The translations under genes were made by a program, and so were the position numbers. Positions 1-11,742 of a stretch of 64,000 bases of DNA are shown piece after piece; the first letter of the stretch is position 1, and every line of letters begins with the position of its first letter. A model generated the notes under the pieces. The model had not been told where the DNA came from and ran no database searches. It was given only the letters and a program-made list of their open reading frames with translations. This DNA comes from Clitopilus passeckerianus (lineage: Eukaryota; Basidiomycota; Agaricomycetes; Agaricales; Entolomataceae), in assembly GCA_944990035.1 (NCBI GenBank), contig CALYLX010000011.1:1-64000 (forward strand). Reading direction: 5' to 3'.

Positions 1-2765
1 CATTCGTAAATGCGGCTTTACTCTGGTTATCAAATGTTCCAGGTACATCCATGCTAGGGTTCATCTTGAAGAATGAGACAGGTTTGAATGTGACGTTCAG
101 ATGTTCTACGGGCATGCTGGAAAGATTTGACGTCAACGAGTGTATTCCAGAAACGGTGAGTGTTACTTACACAGGCCAGTCCTCGGGTCTGGGTATATGC
201 GTAGTTCCTGGCCAGGGATGAGTTCAAGTTGTCAGATAGTCGGCCTGTGTCACGTACCAATAGTGGCGAAAACGACGATATCCTCGTCGTCGACATTCTT
301 CTCTCCTTTAACCCAGTTTCCAACTGAATCGGCAGGCTCATCCCTTGTCTGAGGTACATACTTCCCAGCAGGCCACATCCTACCACCTTTCTCTTCCTCA
401 ACGTCTTTGCACACCCACATGGCATTCGTCACGAACTTGGCCCTCTTCGCAGCCCATCCATCTAATCTCGTCATCAAAGGAGTTGCACCACCCTTGAGGC
501 CAATAGCATATCCGACAGCCTTGCCGCTAGCGTAATGCTTTCTCGAGGGGTTGACGATCCTCCACCTGCGCTCCTTCGAGGCGTCATAGGGGCGACCGGC
601 TTCCTTCGTGAGGACGGTGTCCTGGGAGATGAACGCGTTGCCGGCGAAATTCCTGTCGCTGCCAGTAGGGGCGTCGGGGATCGGGATGACGTCGGATTCA
701 ACGACGGAGTTGTTCAATCCGTCGATCATCGGGTCGATACGAAGACTGAATAGATGTTGGTGATTCTGTGCGTTGACGTTGGGTGCGACGTGTACGCCGT
801 AGGGGCTGGGTTCTCCATCCTTGGCGGCATAGACTTGGAGGATACCAGTGAGGCGGATTTCAAATTCGATGCTACCGTCTTGGTAGAAGTAGTAATTCCA
901 GACATACTCTGAAACGAAACGATCAACAACGGACGTTAGATATTTGACAAAATTCATTCACCATAGTTGGCCAAAGTGCAGACTTGGCTGACAACCAATC
1001 GGCGACGGCGGACGGTTTTGGAGCGACCGTTTGGCCTGTAATCGGTGTGTTTCCAGAGGACACCGTCGTCTTCTTCGTGAATGCAGATGACATTCTTGAT
1101 GATCATAGCGCTGCCGTTATGGGCTACAAATGCACCAGGCTATGAGAGTCGTCAGCATTGAAATTAGCTTAGGCATATGGTAGGACCTACCAAGTAATGG
1201 ATCTGCCCAAGACAGTCACATCCAAGAGATAGCTCATTCGCCATAGTTCCCATACCATACTCACCACTAAACTCATACGATGAGTCATGTATCAAAGAAG
1301 ATTCATAAGGCGGCTTACCTGTCGAAAGCAAACTTCCTGGGATGAGGCCATTCAGGAGCACCATAAGGGACAACCATCTCTGCCAACGACAAGCGGTAGA
1401 AAATAGGGCGAACCTCGCCATGATCGTTATATGTGATCGTTGAAAGAGCGACGCCTTCTCTTTGGGTGAATGCTGGAATAAGACGAGTCAGCGAGGGTAT
1501 CCTAAGGAATAAGAAGGCTGCGACTAACAGATGTGCATCTTCCAATTCTGCCACTCCAACTCATGACCGTCCATCTTGAAACCAACGCCATCAGGTTGCA
1601 CGATATGCATAGGCTTGACATCGCGAAGCTTGAACTCCTTGTCATCCTGTTCCATGAGATCCGGCAGGAAGTTGAAGTTCGTCATTGGGGGAGGAACTCG
1701 TTCACGACCGGACGCCGCCAGGGAATCTCCTTCAAGACTTGGAGGGCCAGTCGATGGAACGGAAAGCTTGGGACCATTGGGAGTGGAGACGTAGTGAGGT
1801 GGGAAGTCGATGTGCAAGACTTTCTCAACGTTTGCGTCGAGGATGGGCACGAAGTCCTGTGGGGAAACTTGAGTCAAGTCATTTCAATTTGTCGTGGGAC
1901 CACATACCATGGGATGAGCATAAAGGTTGTCATGCTCGGAGAGGCGAGCAAAAACCAGAGCTTGTTGTATACGACGTTCCTGCGGGAACCTCTCGTCGTA
2001 ACCAATGGACCAGCCATCGCAGAAAATCTGCTCGGGTTTGATACCTAAGAACACCATCAGCGGTTTGCAATTCAAGAGACTGTGAGTTGAAACTTACCAA
2101 CTTCGGCGGCGAGTTTCTGCACGGTAGGATCTGCCTTTACGATGGTCTCCGCCTCGATGAGTTCCTCAACGGAAATCTGAGGGTGTTCAACGCCGGACAA
2201 TTTTTCAAATTTGTCGACGACCCACTCAGTGCCATTCAAGGTGAGTAGAACATTATAGGAGCATCTACAAAATCATCAAAATCAGAATGGGGGCGTAAAA
2301 TGTCCGGTGATGATCATACCCATTGACGACATCCAAGAACTATACATTCAATTGCGGGGTCAATAAGCGGAGAGATAGGCATTGATCGAGGGCGACATAC
2401 ATCTGCTTCTGCCCTTTTGATAATTGGTGTAGGTTCCTCGGGCTTTCCACCTGGGGTTAAAGGAATACCGAGATATGCAAGAACAGCTTTCTTCGGAGGC
2501 GGCAAGAGGTAGACGGTTATGAACTTGACGGCCTTGATCCCAGTATTCTGAGTGGTGATATACTGGCGAATCGTACTTGAGACGATGGTGATCTACAAGA
2601 CGCAAAGCATTTTCCATCAATAACGATAATAGCATCGAGGGAACCATGCAATATACGTGCCTCATCTGGGGTAAGTGGATCTAACGGGTGCTTAAAAGCG
2701 ACCGGAACAACTTTGGGATTAGGTTTAACGTCGGTGACGGTGCTCGGAGCGGCGACGGGAGACAT
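1..2765 (-). CDS. Copper-containing primary amine oxidase (3' end beyond window)
   Basis: This enzyme oxidises primary amines to aldehydes, releasing ammonia and hydrogen peroxide, using copper and a topaquinone made from its own tyrosine. The start is the ATG at 2765 (MSPVAAPSTV), followed by HPLDPLTPDE, typical of the N2 domain. The topaquinone motif NYEY is rebuilt across an intron at 909-961. Two copper-ligand histidines are seen in NHQHLFSLRIDP, and the third in THIPRPEDWP, which also spans a splice junction. The C-terminal part (PVEHLNVTFKP) continues past base 1, so the stop is not seen. At least eight exons are needed. The intron at 2593-2660 appears to use GC-AG ends (GAG|GCACGT). 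No signal peptide is visible, so a peroxisomal or cytosolic location is likely. Family assignment is very secure; individual exon borders are less so. Confidence 0.93.
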
Positions 2766-3579
2766 ATTCAGTAACAGACGCAATCCTGAGAGGGCGTTAA
2801 GCTATTGGTCGGTATTATAGCAGGGCTTTATACCTGCATCCGGTGGCCGAGGTCAGCAGATACCGACAAGATAAGCTAAGACCCTCTGTGCATCACCTGA
2901 CCGGGATCACCCTTCGCGTGTGGACTCTGTGGAGGCGGAGGTAAATTGGTCTGCCCCGTTGCGGCCTGTACTTGAAGACCAGGAAGGTCGGGCCATGACG
3001 AAGTAAGATCCGCGTCATGCCTCCTCGCCACAGGGTTTAGAAGGGATTAAACCCATCTGTGTGCTGCAAAGGCTACCACTGAGCAGCGACCTCACATTCA
3101 ACCCAAAGCTAGAGACCACGGTGTATAACTTTAGCCAGACGGAGTTCCTCTTGTCAAATGGCCTGGCGTCACCTGGAGAAAGAAGATAAGATGTCTGTTG
3201 GTGCCATGTCAGTACGTGGTAAAGAATTCAATCAAGGAACCCCTCAATACAGCCTACTTCTGCTTTCGTAGCAGCATCTAAGCCACCATGAGGTGCCTAG
3301 GTCCGCCCGGGCGCAGTAAACTCATAACCATTGGGTAAGAAATTACGAAATACCAGGAGGACTACCGTAATGAACGCCAAGTTCGAAGGGAACGAGGCAG
3401 GCTGTCGTGACACTGATGAGCGTCTATTCAAATTGAGTTTGGCTCTATTTGGTCGGATCAGCCTAATGATAGAACCGGTTATCGACTCATTCCGAACTTC
3501 ATGGTCGCCTGTCCCGGCTCGGACGAAGGACGGTATAGATATCGCTTAGGCTCACTCTTCAAAACGCTGATAAACGGAA
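2766..3579. other. Intergenic: divergent upstream region of amine oxidase and LTO1-like gene
   Basis: Both flanking genes start at the edges of this 0.8 kb stretch and point away from it, so it should hold both promoters. A short open frame at 3331-3549 has no recognisable domain. I see no RNA gene or repeat here. Confidence 0.5.
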
Positions 3580-4248
3580 ATGTCGGAAGATTTTGACTTG
3601 GAGTCTCTAGTTCACCTGGAACAAACGTTCGCCGAGCCATCTCACATCTAATTTGGCACATCTCTGAGGCGATCCATCTGCTAGGTTCTACGAAGAGGGC
3701 TACAAGGACGGCTTTGAACATGGAAAAATACACGGATTAATTGAAGGCAGAGCTCTTGGTCGTGCCAAAGGCTTTGAGATGTGGGAGGAGCTGGGGTTCT
3801 ACGAGGGATTCGCGAGAATGTGGCAGGTTATCTTCGACAAGCAGCCCGTCAAGAACGAGTAAGAGTGTAGTTCAACCTTCTCACAGCCATCATCTAACTT
3901 TTCATTTAGACGGGCGATAAACCATACACGTCGACTCCTGGAGCTAATCTCCCAATTTCCGAAGCAAAATCCTCGTATTCCGATCCAGAGCTGGATGTAC
4001 CCAAGCTGTTCAGACAAATACGCTCTAGGTACAAGATTCTTTGCTCGACGCTAGGTGTCAGGCCGACACTTCGATATTCCGAGAGATCGCAGGATAGAGA
4101 TGAGATGGCGGATGCTTCGGTTGCTCAGACACCTCCGGATGACGAAGACACGGGTTCGATTAAACCTAAGGCGAAATCGTCGGTTTGGAGAATAGATGAG
4201 AGTGCTCCTCAAGCACCCGCTGCAAGTCGTCGAGGTTTGGATTTTTAG
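3580..4248 (+). CDS. LTO1: LTO1/ORAOV1-like deca-GX3 protein, with apparent frameshift
   Basis: In yeast, Lto1 works with Yae1 as an adaptor that delivers Fe-S clusters to the ribosome-recycling ATPase Rli1/ABCE1. The start ATG at 3580 gives MSEDFDLESLVHLEQT; a ~50 nt intron then joins to FYEEGYKDGFEHGKIHGLIE. The Gly-spaced segment (GYKDGFEHG, GLIEGRALGRAKGFEMWEE) is the deca-GX3 signature of the family. A second intron begins at GTAAGAG after residues PVKNE. Exon 3 first reads RAINHTRRLLELISQFP, but the conserved continuation DPELDVPKLFRQIRSRYK lies in another frame, with a break around 3975-3990. Both halves match the family, so a missing base (or two extra) is inferred. The stop is TAG at 4246-4248. 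The family call is firm; whether this copy is functional is not. Confidence 0.8.
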
Positions 4249-4512
4249 AAACAAAATCGGCAGTGCCTTCCGCCGATATGAGTTCAACGTATGGTTCTGA
4301 CCAACAATCAGGTATGCTCAACTCCAACATCTTCATGGACGAGCTGATATGCATTCCTTGCCAGAACTGCCCTACATTATCGAGTAGTCAGCCTATATCA
4401 AAGTTATAATTAGAGATGGATATGTATTTCCCACTTTAGTATTTCAGTTCTCCGTATTGGACATGCCCGTCTAGAGCCGTTCCTGTTGTCAAGGAGGAGT
4501 TAATAACCCACC

Positions 4513-4600
4513 GGCCTGATGGTCTAGTAGTATGATTCCTTGTTAGGGTGCGCTTGCAACTGTTTCGAGGAGGTCCCGGGTTCAATTCCCGGTCAGGCCC
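4513..4600 (+). tRNA. tRNA-Pro(AGG) with 16-nt intron
   Basis: The acceptor stem GGCCTGA pairs with TCAGGCC at 4593-4599, followed by discriminator C. The T-loop is GGGTTCAATTCCC. The anticodon stem CCTTG/CGAGG closes the loop TTAGGGT, giving anticodon AGG (Pro). A 16 nt intron sits between positions 37 and 38, the canonical eukaryotic tRNA intron site. The mature sequence (72 nt) is identical to the tRNAs at 53.1 and 55.8 kb; only the intron differs. Confidence 0.93.
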
Positions 4601-4990
4601 ATGTCATCTTTTTCTCGCTACTTTGTATGACTTTTCTTTGAAATTCGCATTGCTCGATATTTATGGAAAATCACAAAAGTGGCTGAACCTCATTTCTTCA
4701 GAATCATTGTTGAGGGAAGATGCAGAGGAGTGTCAACAATATTTTACTGTACAAATTGGTTCACAACAACGGAAGATACACTGTTATAATGCATGGAAAC
4801 GCTCGTTTCGTACAACAAGAGTAGGAACTCGTTGCTGTCTACACAGATGACAGGAGTAGGACAAGCTTCTTCACTCCACGGATGTCATTGAACCGAGCCT
4901 CGTCCCAAACCCACTATCCACCACATGCTGGTGCCGAAACCGAGCCTATTCGTCCCAGAACTCTGGCACACTCGTTACCACTGTTGTCGT

Positions 4991-5308
4991 TTAAAGAGGC
5001 TTTGAGGGCAACTGTGTCAACAGCACGCCATGTCTCTTCTTAATCGTAACACGATGTCGGGAGAATTTGTCATCTGGTGAAAAGCGAGCTGTATCGTCGT
5101 GCCCAGAGTCAGCAAAACTAGGAGCTGAAACGCGCAGGATAAACGGGTACCAGGATGGGCGGATTTTGTTAATTTGCCATCATCTGTAATTTTCTGCCGG
5201 GTGAAAGGCGTGGGTTAGTAGGTAGCACGTCTGCAGGTCAATGAGCAGACATACCTTCAACGTGTATATCCTGTTCCCACTCTCATCCAGCGTGTACATC
5301 AAATGCAT
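4991..5308 (-). CDS. NOP10: H/ACA ribonucleoprotein subunit Nop10
   Basis: Nop10 is a small core protein of H/ACA snoRNPs, which pseudouridylate rRNA in the nucleolus together with dyskerin/Cbf5, Nhp2 and Gar1. Three exons give the whole protein of about 64 residues. Exon 1 is [18 protein letters not shown] from the ATG at 5308. Exon 2 reads [14 protein letters not shown]. Exon 3 reads [20 protein letters not shown] and ends [10 protein letters not shown] with TAA at 4991-4993. The first intron ends in CTAAC...GGCAG and the second in GATACAG. The protein is collinear with fungal and human Nop10 from start to end, so this is one of the safest calls in the window. Its 5' end faces the CRAL-TRIO gene, leaving a shared 264 bp divergent promoter. 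Confidence 0.95.
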
Positions 5309-5572
5309 GGTGGGCGACCTTCAAAGTGCGTGCGGAGGAAGATGAAGGTTTGTGAAAAAGTTACAGGTCCGGGGTTTCATCTGATCCCCGTTTGTATTGG
5401 TCACATGATTTGACATTATCAGTCAATTTAGATTACGAACTTGACCTTGGGAGGCGGACTCGGTCCACTCGGACGGTTTCCAGCTGAGTGGCCTGACCAA
5501 AAGGCCGGAGTACTCATCAAGGCCCAGCTCGTCCTTTCTTTATTCCGACTTTATACCATTCAACCACGTAGA

Positions 5573-7001
5573 ATGGCGGAGAAGACCCACAAGGTTCATA
5601 CCAACCCCGCAGAGGGGACCACTGTCAGCCCCGTTCATGAGTATACGGAAGAGCAGCGAGAAAAAATAGAGGCTCTCCGGGAGGTACGTCCCGAAGTTCT
5701 TCTGTGACTCACTAGAAACTCATAAAATATATTTTTTGATTTTTTTTTTCTGCTAAATTCAGTACGCGTTGTCACTCCTGCTGCCTGAGGATGACCCATA
5801 TCACCCCTGGGAGCTTAGATGGCTGAATAAACTAGATACCATGCCCCGGTACAGCCGGGCGTCGAAGTGGAACCTCGCGGATGCTAAGAAACGGATAAAG
5901 GGTACCATGGACTGGAGAAGAGACTTTAAACCAGACCTTATACCCCCCGAGGAAGTCAGGATAGAGAGCGAGACCGGGAAAATGCAAGTACACACTTAAA
6001 CCCCCAAATACCCGCCTTGAAGACATTCTAACTTATGTACTCTAGTGTATTGAATGGATTCGACAAGGACGGCCGACCCATCCTCTACATGCGCCCTGGA
6101 CTTGAAAATACCGAAACAAGTCCGCGCCAGCTTCGTCATCTCGTTTGGTGCCTGTTCGTCTATCAATTATCTCCGTCAAAGTAGTCAGGGTCTTGACAAT
6201 GTTCATAGGGAACGAGCCAAAGATCTAATGCCGCCCGGCCAGGAGTCTCTGGCAATCGTAGTTGATTACAAGTCCTGCACTTTGCGAACAAATCCTTCTA
6301 TATCCGTTGCTCGCAAGGTTAGTTGTTTTCTGATTTTTTTTGGTCGCGCAAAATGCTGAAATGGTTGCAGGTCCTTGTCATCCTCCAACAGCACTATGTC
6401 GAGACTCTAGGCCGTGCAATGATCGTCAACCTTCCTATGCTCCTAAGCTTCTTCTACAAGGGTATTTCACCATTCTTAGACCCCGTTACTAGAGACAAGG
6501 TTCCCTCCTCTCCCCAATCAGTGTCAAAACCAATTTTAACCCACCCACCCAGATGCGATTCAACCCAGACCTAACCGAGCTCATACCCAGTTCGCAGTTA
6601 GACGCAGATTTCGGCGGAGACTTCCACTACGAATTTGAGCCCGTAAGCTACTGGGATCAGATTGTCAGGTAAATTGAGATTTTCATCCCCGCTGTACGTC
6701 CCACTAATCCACGCCTTCCAGCGCCTGTGGTATTGCGTCAGATGGTACTAGGATAGAGAAGGCGGAATCAAAAACATGCGACGCAGACTCCACCGAGGAA
6801 CCTGCTACTCCAGTATCGGAGGCCACTGTTGTACTAGAAAGCCCAGTGTAAGAATACGCCTCTCCTTCAAGTTGAATCTGTACTGACCACTCTACTCACA
6901 GAGAGAGGGACGATACTGCATCTGCTGTTCACCTTGGGGAGAAGCTAGCTGGTTTGTCCGTTGCAAATGAAACGGCTACACCAGTGATTGCGGCAGCATA
7001 G
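5573..7001 (+). CDS. CRAL-TRIO (Sec14-like) lipid-transfer protein
   Basis: Sec14-type proteins move phosphatidylinositol and other lipids between membranes and tune phosphoinositide synthesis. From ATG 5573 the protein begins MAEKTHKVHTNPAEG. The N-terminal CRAL-TRIO helical region includes EDDPYHPWELRWLNK and AKKRIKGTMDWRRD. The lipid-binding core follows: GFDKDGRPILYMRPGLEN, IVVDYKSCTL and VLVILQQHYVETLGRAMIVN. It ends with FYKGISPFLDPVTRDKM and the GG-containing DADFGGDFHYEFEPVSYWD. Small introns separate these parts. The tail after about residue 290 is Thr/Glu-rich and probably disordered, ending VIAAA with TAG at 6999-7001. Closest in type to fungal Csr1/Pdr16-class proteins rather than essential Sec14 (inference). 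Confidence 0.88.
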
Positions 7002-7516
7002 AATCCATTGCACATTTGGTCTGAAAAGTATTTATATATTTATGAAGTAGTTCAAGTTGTTACACCCAGATTCGAGAGGCGTTCAATGTATTGCTTGTAA
7101 TTTATTTTACACTACCCAACGGCAAGCCGAACATCGATATAATAATGTTCTGTTGTCTAAATTATGAATTTAGGGAATGTCGAGAGATACCAAAAAGAGC
7201 GTGGGTCTGTGTTGTAAGATAGGCAAGAAATAAAAAAGAGAGTGAACGTGCGTGAGTATGCCAAAATATGTAGTACAGTGGTTTGAGGGGAATATTAGAT
7301 GCAGTGGATGCGTGATAGTGTGATACGAAGGGCTTTCATGCATCGTCGGAGAGTAATGGGATTGTCTGGTTGAACACTCGTCCGCGGCAAGTCCATTGAA
7401 GAAGAGAGATGATGATGATAGACTTGGAAAATGAGAGTCATATGTTGACGGAGAAAATAGAAATGACCAATAAATAAGCAGCCTGAGGACAGAAAGAAAA
7501 AAGAGAGAGGCATCAT
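7002..7516. other. Intergenic: convergent 3' ends
   Basis: The stops of the plus-strand CRAL-TRIO gene and the minus-strand Ser-rich gene face each other across 515 bp. The stretch is AT-rich with likely 3' UTR sequence and no recognisable gene. Confidence 0.5.
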
Positions 7517-10500
7517 CTATACTCCAGTCTTCCAACTTGAGGGTGGTGGCCGCCTTCCTGGCATACGACTGGGGTTGGCAGGTTGGCTGGTCGTTCTCGA
7601 GCGAGGGGCCCCGCTCGGACTGCTACGGCCATTGTTCTGGGGAATGGGAGGGACAGGTGGGAGGAACGCCGAGTCACGTTGACCAAAACTCTTGCTGTAG
7701 CGATTGGAGCTGGGGCCGAAGGACTCTCCGTAAACGCTTCTGGATGAATCCCAAGCGGGAGCACCTCTCGCACCGCCGTACTCGCTACGTGCGCTTGTGA
7801 TGCCTCCATAGACGGACCCAGCAGAGTTGGGGAAGATGACGGATCCGCCAGACCAGCCATTCCCCATATTAGGCATGCCCATGCCCATTCCAAAAGGAGT
7901 ACCGATAGCAGATGCAGCAGAGGACATGCCGCCGCCATACACACTCCCTCCGCCGTACACGCTGCCACCACCATACACACTGCCACCATTATTGCCGAAG
8001 CCGATGGTCGAACCACGTTCCCATTCTTCTCCAGCAGCAGCCATAGCCTGTTGAGCGACGGCCATCTGGTAAGCCTGCTTGGCGTACATGAGAGCTTGCT
8101 GGTGAGCGACCATGTAGTTGGGGTCCGCATTTGGAGGAGGCATAGGCGGCATGAATTGATTCGGAGAGAGCATCTGGGGGTTCTGCATCTGTTGACCAGG
8201 CCAACCAGGCATATTCATGTTCATGTTGCCCATATTCCACCCGTTGCCCATCTGTGACCCATTGAAGCCCATGTTCATGCCTGGGTTGCCCATACCCATC
8301 ATAGGATTGACTCCTGCCATGCGAGGACCGCCATTATAGACTTGATTGATCGGCATGTCGTCGTCCTCATCGTCATCTTGTATGATAGGTCCTTTGCCGT
8401 TGACAATATTGCCAAGCTAGACGATCAAAGGTCAGTAATCATATACGTTGTCCATGACGAGGTAAAACAAACCTCAATAGCAGCTTTAGCCTCGCTCCTC
8501 CGCCTCTCCTTCCTCTTGTCCTCAAGCTCTTTCTGCGACTTCGGCTTATCATCTTCAAGCTTGTCGTCATTCTCGAAGCTGACACTTCTCCTTTTGGCAT
8601 GCCTGTTTCCACGACCGGGAGCTTTCGAGATGGCGGAACCGATCTCGCTGCCATCCTTAGGGGTATAGGGTATCCGCCCACTGCTTGAGTCTCCAGCAGA
8701 GCTCGTTGCCGGACTTTCTCGCCTCTCACCACGACCAGCGAAGGGTCGATCAGGGATGACATTGATGCTGGGCGTGATAACGTTCGAAGTTGGGACGGGA
8801 GGCGTGACGGACGCCATCATTGTGCTGCTTCGCTGCCTGCCGCCAAATCGGCCAGTTGAGGTCTCTTTATCGTCTTCTCCACGTCGGACAATTGGTCTAG
8901 CGGTAGAAGGGGTGGTAGGAGCAGGTTTCCCACCTGCACTTGAAGTTGCTGAGACGCTGCTGGCATTGCTAGATGACGGGGAGTCTTGTAGGGGTAGGAG
9001 CGAGCGAGCTTGGTGGTGTCGAGAACAGCGTACTGCTCCTCTGTCGTCCACCGCCAACTGCAGGGCTAGGTGTGTTCCTAGCATTTGCAGTCGAGGTGGT
9101 ATTCCCAGTGCCTTCTGGCTTCTTCACAGCCGGTCGAGAAGTAACACTGAATGCCGGAGGCGGGGCACGCTGTTTGATAGGTATAGGCGCAATACGACTC
9201 GGTTCTTCCTTCTTTTGTTGAGGTTTGTCTTCTTCCTCGTCCTTATCCTGTTCCTCTTCACTGCTCTCTTCCTCCTCCGATGAAGAATCACCAGACACGG
9301 AAATCATGTTAATAGCACCAATGCCCAACAGCCCTGCCAGATCCTCATCAGGAGGACTCAACTTGACTGGCTTAATGATCTGATGTTTCACACGAGGAGA
9401 TGTCGTTCGAGAAACGGGTGCAGATGAAGAAGGTGTCACAGTCTGTGTGGGTCTCTGCACATCCCTGGTGAACGGCGTGGACTGACTGGCTGACATAGCC
9501 GAGACAGGACTTGTATCAACCCTGGTGTCACTCTTCAGTTGCGCAACCCTATTCAGTCTGTCGTGTATGCCTGCCCGTGCTCTAGGTTGTACGTCGTCCG
9601 AGCTCTTCGACCTGGCCGGGTTCGATCCTAAGGAGAGGGCATCTGAATCCTGCGTGTTGGACCTCACGGGGGGAAGTCTCCCTGCGACGATAACCCTCGT
9701 TCCTTGTGCCGTTGTTGGACTTGGGCTTGGACCATCAATCTTCATGGGGGCCTTAACAGGGGAAGAGGGAGGAGAAACGAACTGCCTAGGTGGATCAACA
9801 CTCGTCACAATGGGGTGGTGTACAAGAGGCGAGGTTTGCTTGGAAGATATAGAGGGCATGGGAGGTGACGCATTCAGTGGCGCAGGTTCAGCAGACAACC
9901 TTTTGAAATCAAGGTGGTCTTTCCTTGAGTGAATCCTTCTGTGTTGCTTCTCGCTGCGGCAGCAGTAATAGGCTTGCTCTTGGTCAACTCATTGATATCA
10001 ATCAACGGTTTAGGTGCATTGGCAGGTCGGCTGCTGGCACCTGATGCGTTGGACATAGCACTCCCTGGTCGGCGCGGTGCTACGAGAGTAGCCAAAGGTG
10101 CGTCATCCGAGGAGTAATTTGATCCAGACGACGATGACGAGACCGTGCGACGGTGATTAGCATTATGCACTGAATTTGACCACGCTTGTACAGTTGCTGT
10201 TGACGTTGACGAAGCTTGAGCATGATGCTTGCCTCTGCCACCTAAAATAGTAGATATATGCGTTCAATAATTGCTAAAAATCAAGGCGAACTGGGAATGC
10301 TAACCTTCAGGTCTACCGGTGACAACATTGGTAGCGTTTTGAGCGGCAGCTGGCGGTGCAGTAGCACTTGTAGATGCACTAGCTCTGGGCCTGGCAGTAT
10401 CAGCGTAGCCGAGGCTCGATTGTGAACGAGGAGCGCCAGTATTGACGCCAAACTCTGATTCTTTGGGCGACGTCGTGAGATGGGTCGACAAGATATTGCC

Positions 10501-11742
10501 AGACTGAGCTCGAGGCATAGGTTCCTGCCTCGGAACCGCAGATGCGCTGAAAGAAGGCCTTGCTTTGGAAGAAAAACCGTGACCAGCTTCCGACTTGGTC
10601 GCACGCGCCTTGTACAAGTGAGGTTCACTTTCAGACCTGGCAGTGAGGGTTCCCTTCCTCTTCACAGGTGCTCCAGGTCCGCGTATAGTCGACTGCTGGT
10701 CGTCCTCCGATTCTTCCTCCTCAGAAGACTCTTCATCGGACGTTTCGGAGGTATATGCGAGTCCTGATCTCCGCTTTTGGGCGATAGGGGTCTGAGAAGG
10801 CCGCTTCCCCACCCCCACTCCTGCCCTATTAGAGAATGGGCTAGGGGCTCGATCTGACTGTACAGGTGAACCCGCTGTGCTTCGACGAGCTTGAGCCTCT
10901 CTGAAAGCGGCGACGGAGATCCGCTGTGACGAGTCAGATGTCGTGCTCGAACCTCTTGGTCGGGGGATTGGGGGAGATAATGACGTGCTGGAAACGTTCG
11001 AAACAGCTGACATATTGGAAGAAGGAGCAACATGTCTGAATGACTTGAGGTTGAACGAGGAGTCGTGTTCAGGCGTAGTAAGTTGTATTGGGGCGGGACC
11101 AGGTCGCGAATTATCCTTCTTCTTGGCAGCCGAAGAGGAAGGAGACTTTCCCCACGAGAAAAAGCCCTTCTTCGGTGGTGGCAATGGCGGCACTTCCGGG
11201 GATCGATCCTTAGACGATGTACGTTCGGTAGGAAGAGACCTCGTAGAGAGTGCGCCTTGACGGTCGTTGTAGGCTGCGAATATAGCTGACTTGGACGGTG
11301 GCGGCCGTAGTCGACGGTCGGTATCTGTATCTGTAGACCCGTTTGAGCCATTCCTTGAATGCTTGAGGTATGAAGGGCGTGGTGGTGTGGCATAGTGTGA
11401 TGTGGGGTCATCCGCTGTGGTATAGGCTGAGACCAATGAGGTCGAGGATTCAGCCGCTGAATTCTTCTTTCTCCCTATTCCTGGAACGCGTAGTTTGTTT
11501 GGTGGCGACGACTGGAGATTGGGGTATACAGTTGACGACTTTCCTGTCCGGCCTGACTCTTGCGAGAACATGCTCTGTCCGTTGGGACTGGAGGGAATGT
11601 GCTTGTCTGGCGTGACATACTCTGTAGTAGGAGACGAGGTCGTCGAGAAGTAATCCTCCTTCATCGAATGGCCTGCTGAAGAGCCAGCATAGTTTTCAGG
11701 CGATTTTTTCTTGCGACCGAAGAGGCCCGCGAACGAAGGCAT
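7517..11742 (-). CDS. Long Ser/Pro-rich low-complexity protein, function unknown
   Basis: No known domain was recognised. From ATG 11742 the protein starts MPSFAGLFGRKKKSPENYAG, and about 1,350 residues can be joined. Frames are reconciled by ~50 nt introns, for example the one inside LIDINE|RIHSRKDHLDF near 9.9-10.0 kb and GGGRQRS|NSPSSSNASS near 9.0 kb. Visible parts in order: Ser/Thr/Pro-rich stretches; acidic runs (SSEEEESSEEEQDKDEEED) around 9.2-9.3 kb; a charged segment KSQKELEDKRKERRRSEAK; a Met/Gly/Asn-rich part (GNMNMNMPGWPGQQ); a helical piece QALMYAKQAYQMAVAQQAMA; three GGSVYG repeats; and an Arg/Pro-rich end, SSWKTGV. Such composition suggests a mostly disordered scaffold or signalling protein. 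The clean reading frames across introns argue for a real gene. Confidence 0.8.
7936..7990. repeat. Tandem 18-bp coding repeat (GGSVYG x3)
   Basis: Three adjacent 18 bp units encode Gly-Gly-Ser-Val-Tyr-Gly on the minus strand inside the Ser-rich gene. Third-position differences between units suggest age. A further SVYGG occurs downstream in the same protein. Confidence 0.8.

Noticed and set aside
3975..3990. 14-nt GT-AG intron that would restore the LTO1 frame
   Set aside because: GTATTCCGATCCAG would give an in-frame join, but 14 nt is far below any known spliceosomal intron in such fungi.
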